Part shown: positions 32,601 through 42,802 of the stretch, one piece after another
How positions within the stretch are numbered: the first letter of the stretch is position 1
Layout of the letters: the number at the start of each line of letters is the position of its first letter
Assembly: GCA_963576565.1 (NCBI GenBank)
Contig: OY755046.1
Span: forward strand, 48,168,786 to 48,232,785
From: Aspidapion aeneum
Lineage: Eukaryota > Arthropoda > Insecta > Coleoptera > Brentidae
Direction: 5' to 3'
Length of the DNA: 64,000 bases
Translations under genes and position numbers: made by a program
Notes under the pieces: model-generated
What the model saw: the letters and a program-made list of their open reading frames with translations, nothing else
The model's database searches: none
Told to the model about the DNA's origin: nothing

Positions 32601-35600
32601 ACATTAAACAAGTCCCTAGAATAGTCACTGAAGACTTATGCTCCAAAAGACCTCGTGAGACAGTGGGCGATTCACCAGAAAGGGATTCTAAGATTCCTAA
32701 ACCTGCCAATGTATCTACCAGCAGCGGTTCAAAAAACTAAATGCTAAACTTATTCCTATTTCTATCGTATTTTGGAACCTCCAAGGCTTTAATCGATTGA
32801 ACGATTTGCTCATGCATAATAACAATATGGATATTCTATGTCTCTCAGAGACCTGGTTGTTGAACGACATTGGATCGCCGCCCGATTGCCTTGCAAACTA
32901 CAATATTGCCTGTTCACATGCAGTGAAAAAATACTCGCATGGAAGCGCGAGCGGCGGCTTGAGTATTTTCGTCCAGCAGTGTTTGTCAACAAATATTTGA
33001 AATATAAGTTATTACTGGTTTATTATTTATGTTGAATCTTTATCTTGCTCTTTTCTGACTTGTAATGTTTAATTCACACCTGTAATGTATTTATTTCATT
33101 TTGCCACTACATTGTCAATTAAGAAATTTAACTGGTTAGGATATATCTGATTAAACTTTGTTATACTAGTGTTCTGCTTTTTCTCATTTATTAAAATCAT
33201 TTTTTTTTGTTAGGCTTAACCAAATTAAAGTGCTAGATTAGGAGACCCCTGTTATAGGAATAATATTGTATTTCCTTTAAAACAGTAAATAAATTGAATT
33301 GAATTGAAATTGAACACAACACAACACGAAACGAAACGAAACGAAACGAAACGAAACGAAACGAAACGAAACGAAACGAAACGAAACGAAACGAAACGAA
33401 ACGAAACGAAACGAAACGAAATGAAACGAAATGAAACGAAACGAAACGAAAAGAAAATAAAAGAAACGAAACGAAACGAAACGAAACGAACACAACACAA
33501 TACAATACAACACAACACAATACAATACAACACATCACATTATACAAATACTTTTTATATATGTATATCACAAGAATTATATTAATTTTTTGCCGATATT
33601 ATGGAATTATTATAGCAATGTTTTTTTCAGAAACAAATATTTTGGGTCCATGTATGCTGACAAGGGAAGCCATCCGTAATATGCAGGAAAATGAGGTTGC
33701 AGGTCAAATAATTAATATCAACAGTACTTTAGGTAAGTAGGTATATAAATAAATGAGATACCAATTTCCCTGTTGATGAGAGTTAATTATCGTCCTTATG
33801 ATTAGATACAGGTCTAGAGGTTCATATAGGTTTAAACCTATGAACCTCTAGACCTGTATCTAACCATAAGGACGATAATTAACTCTAATCAACATGGAAA
33901 TTTCCCTGTTGATGAGAGTTAATTATCGTCCTTATGATTAGATACAGGTCTAGAGGTTCATATAGGTTTAAACCTATGAACCTCTAGACCTGTATCTAAC
34001 CATAAGGACGATAATTAACTCTAATCAACATGGAAATTGGGTTTTTCAACACCATCAGACAAACACATGGAGAGGAAGTGCTCTGACGAAGACTAAAAAG
34101 ATAGTCGAAACGTCAGTAGAATATACCTATAATAAGTCCTATACCTGTGAACCTCTAGGTATATCTGTAAATAAATAAACTCATAATTTTTTAAAAATTG
34201 TCACATCACAGCAATTCTACAATTTACGCCATGTCGTCGGCCTAATTTTAAAATCGCGTAAGTTAGCTTCAGCTGATTTTACAGAAGGGCAAAACTGCTT
34301 TTTAAACTAACGAAAATCAAATATAATTTAACCAAAATAACTTATACATGTTCGATAGAGGGCTCTAGTTTAAAATAGATGTTACGCAGTTTTGTAAGAT
34401 TAAATAAACATCTTGATATCTTGCATCCGATTAAACTCGTATCTTAATTTTCCAATTTTTTCACTGACGAGGTTTTAAAATTAGGGCGACGATGTGCACT
34501 ACTACTACGAAAATGCTAATATACTCACTTTGTTTTAAATTGCAGCTTGTCTTTATCTAACCACAAGCATTCCTGGGAACCATTTGCAATCGCTTAAATA
34601 GTTACAAAATGTATGATTTTTTCTCCCCTTAGGTCATGGAGTTTATAACGTACCCGAAATTAATATCTATCCTGGAACCAAACATGCCTTAAAGGCCATA
34701 ACTGAAGCTCTCAGGCTGGAACTCATTGGAATCAACTCTAATATTAAAGTTACTGTAAGTTGCTAAGATTTTATCTTTTTGAACTTATAGGAACAGTAAA
34801 AATACAAACAATCATCAAATTTTTATATATGTTAGAGTGTTCTTTATAGTCTTTATAGGCTTTTGATGCCCCGATTGATTCAAATAAAATTAAGAATTTT
34901 ATATTTTGTTTTAATTTTAGAGTCTTAGTCCAGGTCCAGTAGCGGAGACTGAGTTTTTCGAAGTTGGTAAAATGGACGTTGAGGTGATCATCAAAAACTT
35001 TTTAAGACCCAGCTATATTGCCGAGACCGTTATGTTTATTTTGTCGACACCCCCAAATATGCAGGTAAAATTACAAAATCTACTATTCTGCCGTGCAAGG
35101 CAAAAACCTAGTAACTCGACTTACTGGAAAATGAGATTTTTATATCATTGAAATCGCCGTAAAAAACGGCGCCAGCCAGTTTTTCTAGAATGTGGCTATC
35201 TTGAAAAACAAGGAAGTTATGTAGTTAGTATGTAGTTAAATAAACTATAGTTAGTATGTAGTTGAATAAACTTCAAACTCTGTTTCCCAAAACACTAGTT
35301 TTTGAGATACTAGGTTTCTGCTTTGCACGGCAGTATTAGCTTTTTTATTGTATGAAATATTTTACTATAAATGTCACCCCACCTTTTCTGCCTTAATAGG
35401 CACGCTACAAAAAAGTTGTATGTATTAAAGCTTAATACTCAAGCCTATATTTTAGGCATACATACCTATTAATAAATCAAAATTTGTAAAAAATTATCCA
35501 AAGCTGCTTATAGACTTTGAAGAACGAATTTAATTAATATATGCCTAACTTTTGTTAAATTTAATATCTAAAAATTTACACAAACGAAAAAGCATGATAA

Positions 35601-36243
35601 AACCTTCAATCATTAAATAAAAGCATTATAAAATAAGTGCACAAAGAGTGAGAATTCTCCATCTATTCTGGACAGTGTAGGATGTATAATCTATCAGATC
35701 TTACAGTTACAAAAATAAAGCGATTGAGGTCTCCGTTTTTTTTTAATGCGAGTCTATTAATTACAATTAAAACACTTTTAGAAAAATATTCTAGGGTAAA
35801 TTTTAAAGGCCGTAATACCGCGGTTTAAAAATAACATTAAGGTTTTATTGCAATAAAACCAGGCAGTATTTTGACAGTTTTTCATTATTGACATAAAAAG
35901 TTGGATTTCAAAAGAAGTGGTTTATTTTTCTTGATGAGAGGAAAGCAGCGTTAATTGCGGTTCTTATAATACACGTAGGCTCAATGTTGACAGACCAGAT
36001 GTAATCTTATAATATAAAACTGTCCAAAACTGGCTGGTCCATTGGGTACTACCTGATGGCATTATTACAAACAGTCTCAATTTTCAAAGTTAATTTCACC
36101 ACTTCCTCAATTTCTTAGCGCCGAAATTTTTATCGGGTTTAATGTCCAGACCTCGAAGTCATAAAAGAGTTCGCAAAGAAACTTTATTTTCTTTATTTTA
36201 GGTGGCCGAGGTTTTGCTGAGACCAATGGGAGAGCCATTTTAA
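29637..36243 (+). CDS. SDR gene 3: short-chain dehydrogenase/reductase, DHRS11/farnesol-dehydrogenase type
   Basis: Third paralogue, closest to gene 2. Exons: 29637-29747, 31200-31434, 33631-33732, 34633-34754, 34921-35064, 36202-36243 (756 nt, 251 aa); GT-AG junctions throughout. Cofactor loop TGASAGIG (17-24), ARR at 42-44 (suggests NADP(H)), Asn118, Ser147 (NINSTLGH), YPGTK with Tyr162/Lys166. The NNAG motif reads NNAA (93-96). Exon 5 is one codon longer than in genes 1 and 2. The catalytic residues are complete, so an active enzyme is expected. The protein ends LRPMGEPF; a second terminal exon at 37779-37820 would give LRPMGEQI instead. AATAAA at 36324. Introns contain a TIR element, an ultra-short hairpin, a CR1-like LINE, a twin hairpin and a MITE. 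Confidence 0.93.
30068..30635 (-). mobile_element. TIR element family with GGCCACGA ends, copy 2
   Basis: Reverse-orientation copy of 25226-25832. Shared blocks include GACGTCACATCCGGGGCTGA, AAGTTGGAATGACGGTTCAT, GAATTCAAAATAAGGAATG and GACCTCCCATAAGACCCAAT; ends AGGGCTGTCAAAATGGACGG and CCACGACCCT/GGCCTT. Intron 1 of SDR gene 3. Confidence 0.7.
30868..30920. mobile_element. Ultra-short 53-bp hairpin element with 8-bp target duplication, copy 2
   Basis: Starts TATAGTCCCTGTATGTTGAC and is its own mirror image apart from the end bases; flanked by perfect 8-bp repeats CCTACAGA (30860-30867 and 30921-30928). The outer 14 bp are shared with 9470-9519, while the inner loop differs. Intron 1 of SDR gene 3. 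Confidence 0.75.
31470..31531. repeat. (ACACA)n pentanucleotide microsatellite, left part
   Basis: TACAATACAACACAACACAAC runs up to the start of the retrotransposon. The same repeat resumes at about 33312 and 33490-33535, on the far side of it. Confidence 0.85.
31532..33312 (+). mobile_element. CR1/Jockey-type non-LTR retrotransposon, internally deleted
   Basis: ORF1 runs 31773-32537 (254 aa): C-x2-C, C-x2-C, H and C-x2-C spacing at the N-terminus (TCNICALEITTCDQRTCKQC and WKCKACV) as in the PHD-like finger of CR1 ORF1, then a coiled-coil-like segment (about 90-150). It ends early by comparison with full ORF1s. Next, the plus frame around 32750-33000 gives SIVFWNLQGF, then NNMDILCLSETWL: the beginning of the APE-type endonuclease of ORF2. 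The rest of ORF2, including reverse transcriptase, is missing. 33000-33312 looks like the 3' UTR, ending in a (TTGAA)n tail rather than poly-A. Lies in intron 2 of SDR gene 3, within an (ACACA)n microsatellite. Confidence 0.75.
33313..33535. repeat. (ACGAA)n and (ACACA)n microsatellite
   Basis: About 34 units of CGAAA from 33326 to 33490 with a few single-base variants, bordered by ACACA units on both sides. The open frames that cross it (VSFRF repeats on the minus strand, ETKRN repeats on the plus strand) are products of the pentamer, not genes. Confidence 0.95.
33764..34036. repeat. Two tandem near-perfect hairpins, about 135 bp each
   Basis: Each unit begins ATTTCCCTGTTGATGAGAGT, folds back at TATAGGTTTAAACCTATGA and ends with the complement ATCAACATGGAAAT; arms are about 65 bp with very few mismatches. 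The two units (about 33764-33900 and 33898-34036) are practically identical and share the joining bases. Intron 3 of SDR gene 3, 32 bp after the splice donor. Confidence 0.9.
34083..34116 (+). repeat. CTGACGAAGACT...AGTCGAAACGTCAG stem-loop
   Basis: CTGACG pairs with CGTCAG (6 bp), then AA against GAAA as an internal loop, then GACT with AGTC closing an 8-base loop. The CTGANGA/GAAA words recall a hammerhead ribozyme core but no stem III can be drawn. A related motif is at 4885-4921. It lies 47 bp after the twin hairpin. Confidence 0.4.
35088..35333. mobile_element. MITE with TATT duplications
   Basis: CTGCCGTGCAAGGCAAAAAC and the complement of GTTTCTGCTTTGCACGGCAG are inverted ends; TATT flanks both sides. 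Intron 5 of SDR gene 3. Confidence 0.75.
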
Positions 36244-36605
36244 TTTTGAGCAAGGGTCGCATTTACCTACTTTAGTTTTTATAATAAGTAACGGTAAAAT
36301 AGTTATTAGGGATTTTAAATTCAAATAAAACACAGGTTAGAGGAATTTAAGTCTTTGAATTAATATATTTTTTCGACAATTAAAGTTTTTTATAAATATT
36401 AACTTTTTTACGGAGCATCGCATCAATATGCGGTTTTCGAAATATAGTAGACTACATTTTGCTTAATAATTTGTGTTAACCAAAAACATCGTAGGAGCTT
36501 TAGTTTCCGAGATATTTACAAAAAACTGTTTTCAAGGCTGATTTTCAGATTCACTTGAATTGTGCTAATAGGCTAGCTCATAGGTAGGTAACAGATCCGT
36601 CATGG
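35755..36605. repeat. Left unit of a tandem duplication that includes the last exon of SDR gene 3
   Basis: Shares with about 36637-37945: GGTAAATTTTAAAGGCCGTA, TTGCAATAAAACCAGGCAGT, TTTCACCACTTCCTCAA, AGGTGGCCGAGGTTTTGCTG and the 3' UTR to TTTGAATTAATAT. The left unit carries the used last exon (36202-36243). Part of the unit (CAGGCAGTATTTTGACAG) also recurs near 48270, so the intronic part is itself a dispersed repeat. 36410-36600 recurs near 49240-49440 (opposite strand) and 50045-50170. Confidence 0.75.
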
Positions 36606-36975
36606 ATCCATTTATGTTTTAATACGATTCAATTAGTTGCAATTAATACATTTTTAGAAAAATAATCTAGGGTAAATTTTGAAGGCCGTAATATCGCGGT
36701 TTAAAAAAATTTAAGGTCTTATTGCAATAAAACCAGGCAGTATTTTGACAGTTTTCCATTATAGACTGATAGATGATCTTTTAAAATTCACATAACAAGG
36801 TTGGATTTCAAAATAAGTGGTTTATTTTTCTTGAGTAGAGGAGAGCAGCATTAATTGCGGTAATTATAATACACAAAGGTCTAATATTGACAAACCAGCC
36901 TGATGGCATTATTGCAAACAGTTTCTATTTTCAAATCAAATTTCACCACTTCCTCAAAATCTAAGCGACGATATT

Positions 36976-37707
36976 TTAGCTCACACATATAGTGTGAGCT
37001 ATGGTGATCCTAATTTTTTCGAGAAAAAAAAGTTCCTCCGATTTCAAAAATTTTTATATATCTTTGCGTTTCAGATGATTTTGAAACTTTTTTGTTGCGC
37101 CGTCTGTCTGTCTTTCTGTCTGTATGTATGTCTGTATGTCTGTATGTCTGTCTGTAACGACCAACGCGCATAACTCAAAAACCGCTTGGCCCATTTTAAT
37201 GAAATTTGGTACCTAGGCTTGGTCTTGGGTCGAGATGGTCCCATTTAAAAATGAACAAAATCCACCGAACACAAACCAAATAAAAGGGCGGGGGTAGATT
37301 TAAAAAATTAGAGTTTATGTGAAAATATGGCGTGTGTGATATCAAACGAAAGGTAATTGATTCTGGAGTTAAACAAAATACATTTTGATTTATTTTAAAA
37401 AAAGGGTGGGGGTATATTTCAAAAATTAGAGTTTTAGTGAAAATATGACGTGTGTGATATCAAACGAAAGGTAATTGAGTCCGGAGTTTAACAAAATACA
37501 TTTTAGTTTTTGTTTTTTTAAGGGTAGGGGTAGATTTCAAAAATTTGAGTTTAAGTCAAAACATGGCTTGTGTGGTATCAAACAAAAGGTAATTTAGTCT
37601 GGAGTTGAATAAAATATATTTCAGTCTTTAGTTATATTAGCTCACACGTACACTATAACTATAGTACCTAGTGTGAGCTTAGGGGCCCATATATTGGCAG
37701 AGTATTT
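36976..37707 (+). mobile_element. Hairpin-ended element, copy 2, inserted in the duplicated unit
   Basis: Same family as 20120-20785, starting TTAGCTCACACATATAGTGT and ending GGCAGAGTATTTTT, with a (TGTC)n/(TATG)n run at 37100-37155 and GAAATTTGGTACCTAGGCT. It sits inside the second copy of gene 3's last intron, about 70 bp before the duplicate exon. Confidence 0.8.
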
Positions 37708-37778
37708 TTTGGTTTATGTCCAGACTTTGACATCATAAAACAGTTCGCAAAGTTTAAACTTTATTTTATTTATTTTAG

Positions 37779-37820
37779 GTGGCCGAGGTTTTGCTGAGAC
37801 CAATGGGAGAGCAAATTTAA
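37779..37820 (+). CDS. Duplicate terminal exon of SDR gene 3 (alternative C-terminus)
   Basis: A 42-nt exon with acceptor TATTTTAG, in the same phase as 36202-36243, encoding VAEVLLRPMGEQI and a stop. Only the last two residues differ from VAEVLLRPMGEPF. AATAAA at 37901, at the same distance as in the first copy. Splicing from exon 5 (donor 35065) to here would skip the first terminal exon and give an equally long protein. Whether it is used cannot be told from DNA. It could also be a silent relic of the 1.5-kb duplication. Confidence 0.55.
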   Translation: MAEVLLRPMGEQI

Positions 37821-38061
37821 TTTTGAGCAAGGGTCTCATTTACTAACTTTAATTTTTATAACAAGTATTGATAAAATAGTTATTAGGGATTTTAAATTCA
37901 AATAAAACACAGGTTAGAGGAATTTAGGTCTTTGAATTAATATATATGTATAGTAACTAAAAGGGACAGGTTGTCGTTTTTAAAATCAACTCAAGATAAA
38001 AGTAACTACATGATTTAAGGAAATCTCCGAAACGATAAAACATAAAATTGTGGTTAAATAG

Positions 38062-38635
38062 AAAAATACTCTGCCAATATATGGGCCCCTAAGCTCACAC
38101 TAGGTACTAAAGTTATAGTGTACACGTGAGCTAATATAACTAAAAACTGAAATATATTTTATTCAACTCCAGACCAAATTACCTTTTGTTTGATACCACA
38201 CAAGCCATGTTTTGTCTTAATCTCAAATTTTTGATTTGATCTACCCCCACCCTTAAAAAAAACTAAAATGTATTTTGTTAAACTCCGAACTCAATTACCT
38301 TTCGTTTCATATCACACAAGCCATATTTTCACTTTAACTCTAATTTTTGAAATATACTCCCACCCTTTTCTGTAAAAAAATTAAAATGTATTTTGTTTAA
38401 CTCCAGACTCAATTACCTTTCGTTTGATATCACACACGCCATATTTTCACATAAACTCTAACTTTTGAAATTTACCCCCACCCTTTTATTTGGTTTGTGT
38501 TTGGTGGATTTTGTTCATTTTTAAATGGGACCATCTCGACTCAAGACGCAGCCTAGGTACCAAATTTCATTAAAATCGGCCAAGCGGTTTTTGAGTTATG
38601 CGCGTTGGTCGTTACAGTCAGACATACAGACATGC

Positions 38636-38671
<36 letters not shown>

Positions 38672-38811
38672 GGCGCAACAAAAAAGTTTCAAAATCATCT
38701 GAAACGCAAAGATATATAAAAATTTTTGAAATCGGAGCAACTTTTTTTTTCTCGACAAAATTAGGATCACCATAGCTCACACTACTATGGTATAGTATAT
38801 GTGTGAGCTAA
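38062..38811 (-). mobile_element. Hairpin-ended element, copy 3, inverted relative to copy 2
   Basis: Reverse copy: AAAATACTCTGCCAATATAT on its left, GTGTGAGCTAA on its right, with (CAGA)n at 38635-38675. Together with 36976-37707 it makes an inverted repeat with arms of about 730 bp around a 355-bp centre that holds the duplicate terminal exon and its polyadenylation signal. Confidence 0.8.
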
Positions 38812-38819
38812 AAAGTGGT

Positions 38820-39331
38820 ACTATTCTAGTGGCGGCTTTTCCAATGACCCAGATGAAGCGCTGCTTCACCTCTTTTTTCCAGAATAAATATAATAATCTA
38901 AGAGTCTACGAGAGGACAAAAAATTTGAAATCGGTCACCTTATTACTTATTAACCGATAAAAGACCGTGAGCGTTTCCCGCCGCGGATTCTGTACTATCG
39001 AATTCTATAGCGACATGTCGTCCTCTCTTTCTACGTTTTGCAATTAGCAGGCAACAAAACATATCGCTATGGAATTCTACAGTACACAGAATGCGGGACC
39101 AGCGTACAGATAAGCATTCTTGAAGCGATTTTTGTTTTTCATTCGTCGATATGCCGCGGGGTGTAGGCGTTCGTTGGTTGTCATAAAAACGTCGCATGCT
39201 TTGGCAGGGCTAAGAATCTTGTGTTGCGCCGGCGTACAATATTGAAATAGTGTCCGGTTACCGGCGTATTGTTTACATTCGGTTTTGAGTAGGTTTTTAT
39301 TTTAATTTAAAACGTTATTCTTAATAGAAGC
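38820..39331. other. Unassigned intergenic DNA before an hAT remnant
   Basis: Begins GTGGCGGCTTTTCCAATGAC, possibly the left end of the hAT element whose coding remnant follows. The open frames here show no recognised domain. Confidence 0.35.
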
Positions 39332-39559
39332 ATCTTGAAGGAAGCTTATAAGCTGTGCCTAATAGTGGCCATTCCGTCCACTAGTATTTCGGTAGAGCGC
39401 AGCTTTTCGTGTTTCAGACGTATTAAAACCTACCTGCGAAGTACCATTTTAGAGGAGTGACTGACAAATTTATCCAAAATTTCAATCGAAAAAGAACTGT
39501 CAAATGAATTAATGGTTTCACAGCCATTTTACGATGACATTATAAATAAGTTACTTTTT
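39332..39559 (+). pseudogene. hAT transposase C-terminal (dimerisation) fragment
   Basis: The frame from 39332 reads ILKEAYKLCLIVVAIPSTSI then SVERSFSCFRRIKTYLRSTI, LTNLSKISIEKELSNEL and FYDDIINKL. This is the hAT C-terminal dimerisation region (P.TS.S.ERSFS...RIKT.LRS.M), as in ZMYM1-like domesticated and transposon proteins. One in-frame TGA follows LEE. The N-terminal and catalytic parts are missing. Confidence 0.75.
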
Positions 39560-39808
39560 GCAGTGTACGGCCCCGTCCGAGTTGTTTATAATTAAGTTAC
39601 TCTTTGCACCAAAATCTGCGAATCCTTTTAGGTTTTTTTTTATTATTTTTGGTTAAGGACAAAGCGAGAGAGACTCATTTTGATCTGACATGACTAAAAG
39701 CGAAGACTATACTGCAGCATATATACTATATAGTAGCCGCATCCAACTTTCAACCAAATCGGACGATTCTCATGTACAATTTTGTCGAACGACGCTGCAG
39801 TCGGAATG

Positions 39809-41423
39809 GGACAACTGGGCGCAGCCAATTCGGCGCAGCCAACTGGGTGCCGCCAACTCGGCGCTCCCAACTGGGCGTAGAGCCAACTCGGCGCCGGACT
39901 AAATATTTTTTTTTACGATGAAATGTGCAGATTAAAAAAAATTTATATATTACTTATATAAAAACATGTTAAAAAATCCTTTAAATTCGGTTTTGTTAAG
40001 TAGAGTTAAATCTATTAAGTCGAGTTTTGAAATTTGGCAGGTGTAGTGTTCTGGTAACCTGGCAAAAATACAATTTACGTTTTTTAATACAAGAATGGCG
40101 GTTTCAAAATGGAGGATTTCCTTATTTTTAAACCGATTTGTTTCAAACTTGAAAGTTTGCAGTGATCTCAAGCACAATACAGTTTTATCCTCAAACTTAA
40201 AAAAAAACTTATTTATGCACCGATATGTATCAAATATGAAACATATCGGTGTTTCAAGTCGCTGATTATGATTTTTGACTCAAACTCATAAATAATTCAA
40301 AATAGCGGATCCAAAATGGTGGACTTTTTTATTTATGAACCGATGTGTATGAAATATGAAACATGGCGGTGTTTCAAGTCGCTAATTTTTTACTCAAACT
40401 CATAAATAATTCAAAATGGTGGACTTTTTTATTTATGAACCGATGTGTATGAAATACTGAAATTGGCGACGTTTTAATTCGCTGATTATCATTTTTGAGT
40501 TAGACTTAAAAAAAATTAAAATAGCGAATCCAAAATGGCGAACTCTGTTATTTATGCACCGATATGTATCAAATATGAAACATGGCGGTGTTTCAAGTCG
40601 TTGATTATCATTTTTGAGTTAAACTCAGAAAAATGTCAGAATAGCGAATCTAAAATGACGGACTTTCTTATTTACTAACCGATTTGTCTCAAGCTTAAAA
40701 TATTACTTTGCTTCTTTTGGGCTTAAGTGAATTGTATTAAGCTATAAATTTGAGTCAAAAATCACAATGGCTTTAAACACTCTGAGTCTTAAAATGTATT
40801 AAGTGACCTTAAGTTAGTTAGTAAATATAAAAGTCTGCCATTTTGGATTCGCCATTTTGAATTTTTAATGAGTTTGAGTCAAAAATCATAATCAGCGACT
40901 TGAAACACAGTCAAGTTCTATATTTGATACATGTTGGTGCATAAATAAGAAAATTTTGGATCCGCCATTTTACTTTTTTTTAGTTTCAGGGAAAATCTGT
41001 ATTAAGTTATCTCAAGCAATTCAACTTTCAAGTTTGAGACAAATCGGTTTAAAAATAAAGAAATCCACCATTTTGGATCCTCCATTCTTGCAATCAAAAA
41101 TGTAAATTTTATGTTACTAGGTTACCAGAAGTCTACACCTACCAAATTTCAACACTCGACTTAATGGATTTAACTCTACTTAACAAAACCAAATTTCAAG
41201 AGAATGACGTAAAGGATTTTTTCAAGATTTTTTTGAATAAATAATAATATATCTATTTTGTTTTTCATCTGCACATTTTATCGAATATATTATAATATAT
41301 TTTAGTCTAGCGCTAAGTTGGCCCGGCGCCCAGTTGACGGCGCCAAGTTGGCCGCGCCCAGTTGGCGGCGCCGAGTTGGCGGTGCCGAGTTGGCGGTGCC
41401 CAGTTGGCGGCGCCCAGTTGTCC
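39809..41423. mobile_element. Foldback element with GC-rich tandem-repeat ends, 1.6 kb
   Basis: The outer 90-120 bp at each end are arrays of CCAACTGGGCGC/GCCAACTCGGCGC-type 12-13 bp units in inverted orientation; outermost GGGACAACTGGGCGCAG against CGCCCAGTTGTCC. Next inward come TCTGCACATTTTA-type A/T ends. Then a tandem array at 40200-40700 of about 115-120-bp units (AACCGATGTGTATGAAATAT, GGCGGTGTTTCAAGTCGCT, AATAATTCAAAATGGTGGAC) is mirrored on the right at 40800-41180. No transposase frame. The structure matches FB-type foldback transposons. Confidence 0.8.
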
Positions 41424-42802
41424 TAGACCGACGAAACTCTCTTGTTTCGTACTCTAAAACTGGTTTCAACAATTTTGTAATGCAGGGATTATTAAAAGGG
41501 TCCACTAACAATATTAACCCGCAAAATTGCTCGGATGACAAGCGCTAATCGACAGCCGTACGCCGCCTACTAATTGGGGATTGTAAAATCAAGACGCCCT
41601 TGCCTTCTCCTCATTCATCCCCTTTGACAATTGTTTGCTCTTCCACAGTCCTCTTAATTCTAACTAGTCTCGTCACTCGAAAATTTTGATTAATTCATTT
41701 TGGTGTAATAACGCCGTTATCAAATCAAAACAGCAATGTTTTTACGTTATTTTCAACTGAATTTGAAGTAGATTTTTATCAACGTCAAAATCACATTAAG
41801 TTCGCGCCTTTTCTACCAAATTTCTATTGGCGACATTTTTCACTTCGACGAATTCTATCCGGGAGTGCTTTGGCCTCCAAACTCTAAAGGCCAGTTAATG
41901 GACTGATCCCTGAATCCCTGATCCTTCACGATCACGACACATCAGTTATTAACATGATAAAGACACATTAATATTGTGTGAAAATGTTTACTGTTAAAAA
42001 ATCTTGTTTACTTTTAAAGAAAACTTAATCTATGTAAAGAGATTTTATCTTACCTTAAGCGCCATCTTTTAAAATTGCCTTGAAGTGATGTAATCTTAAA
42101 CTAGTAAACTTTTATAACTTTCTTTCGCGTCACTTTTAAGTTAAAAGGAAGGTATTACAAAAAAAAGTTACATAAAAAGACGCAGAAAGTTATTACCTTT
42201 AACAAGTCTCTATCTAGAAGGCTTTTAGAATAGGCTTTCGCGCCTTTTTTATTAAAAAAACGTGACAAAACAATACGCAATAAGTTACTAGGTTTGAGAA
42301 GTCTTGGCGTTTTAAAACATGTTGTAGAGGACTTTTCAAGTGTGAATTTGGCACATGAAAATAACGAGGATAAAAAAGACGTTATATGCACAGCACCAGA
42401 AATTTCAGCAAAAACTACAATTTTATAGCTTGATTCCTCCTTGTCTTTAAGTAATCTTTAAGCATATAGATTTAATAAAACAAATACTACATGGTATGAT
42501 TACATGGTTGTTTTCTAGTAAAGAATAAATTTATTATTTTTGTTCACGTTAATTTAACGTTGATGTGATTTGTCTTCTATGTGGGTGGACAGGCTGATGT
42601 TGGCAAGTGATCCTATTCTAATTAGGAAATCAACCATATTAGATACTTTTTGGTCATGCCAAATTTAAGCCCGAAAACTTCGCCGACAACGATAACTTTA
42701 ACAACATTTGACAGTTCGAAATAGCCTTTTTGGCACCGGTTTTAGTCGACGCGACGGTGCGGTTATTTGTCGTTTCGTGTGCAAGACTATTAAAATCGAA
42801 TA

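Noticed and set aside
33233..33585. Overlapping open frames of 82-112 codons with VSFRF or ETKRN repeats
   Set aside because: They are translations of the (CGAAA)n microsatellite in several frames; pentamers without stop codons stay open by chance.
34083..34116. Annotation as a hammerhead ribozyme
   Set aside because: CTGANGA and GAAA are present but stem III and a cleavage triplet cannot be drawn; kept as a motif only.
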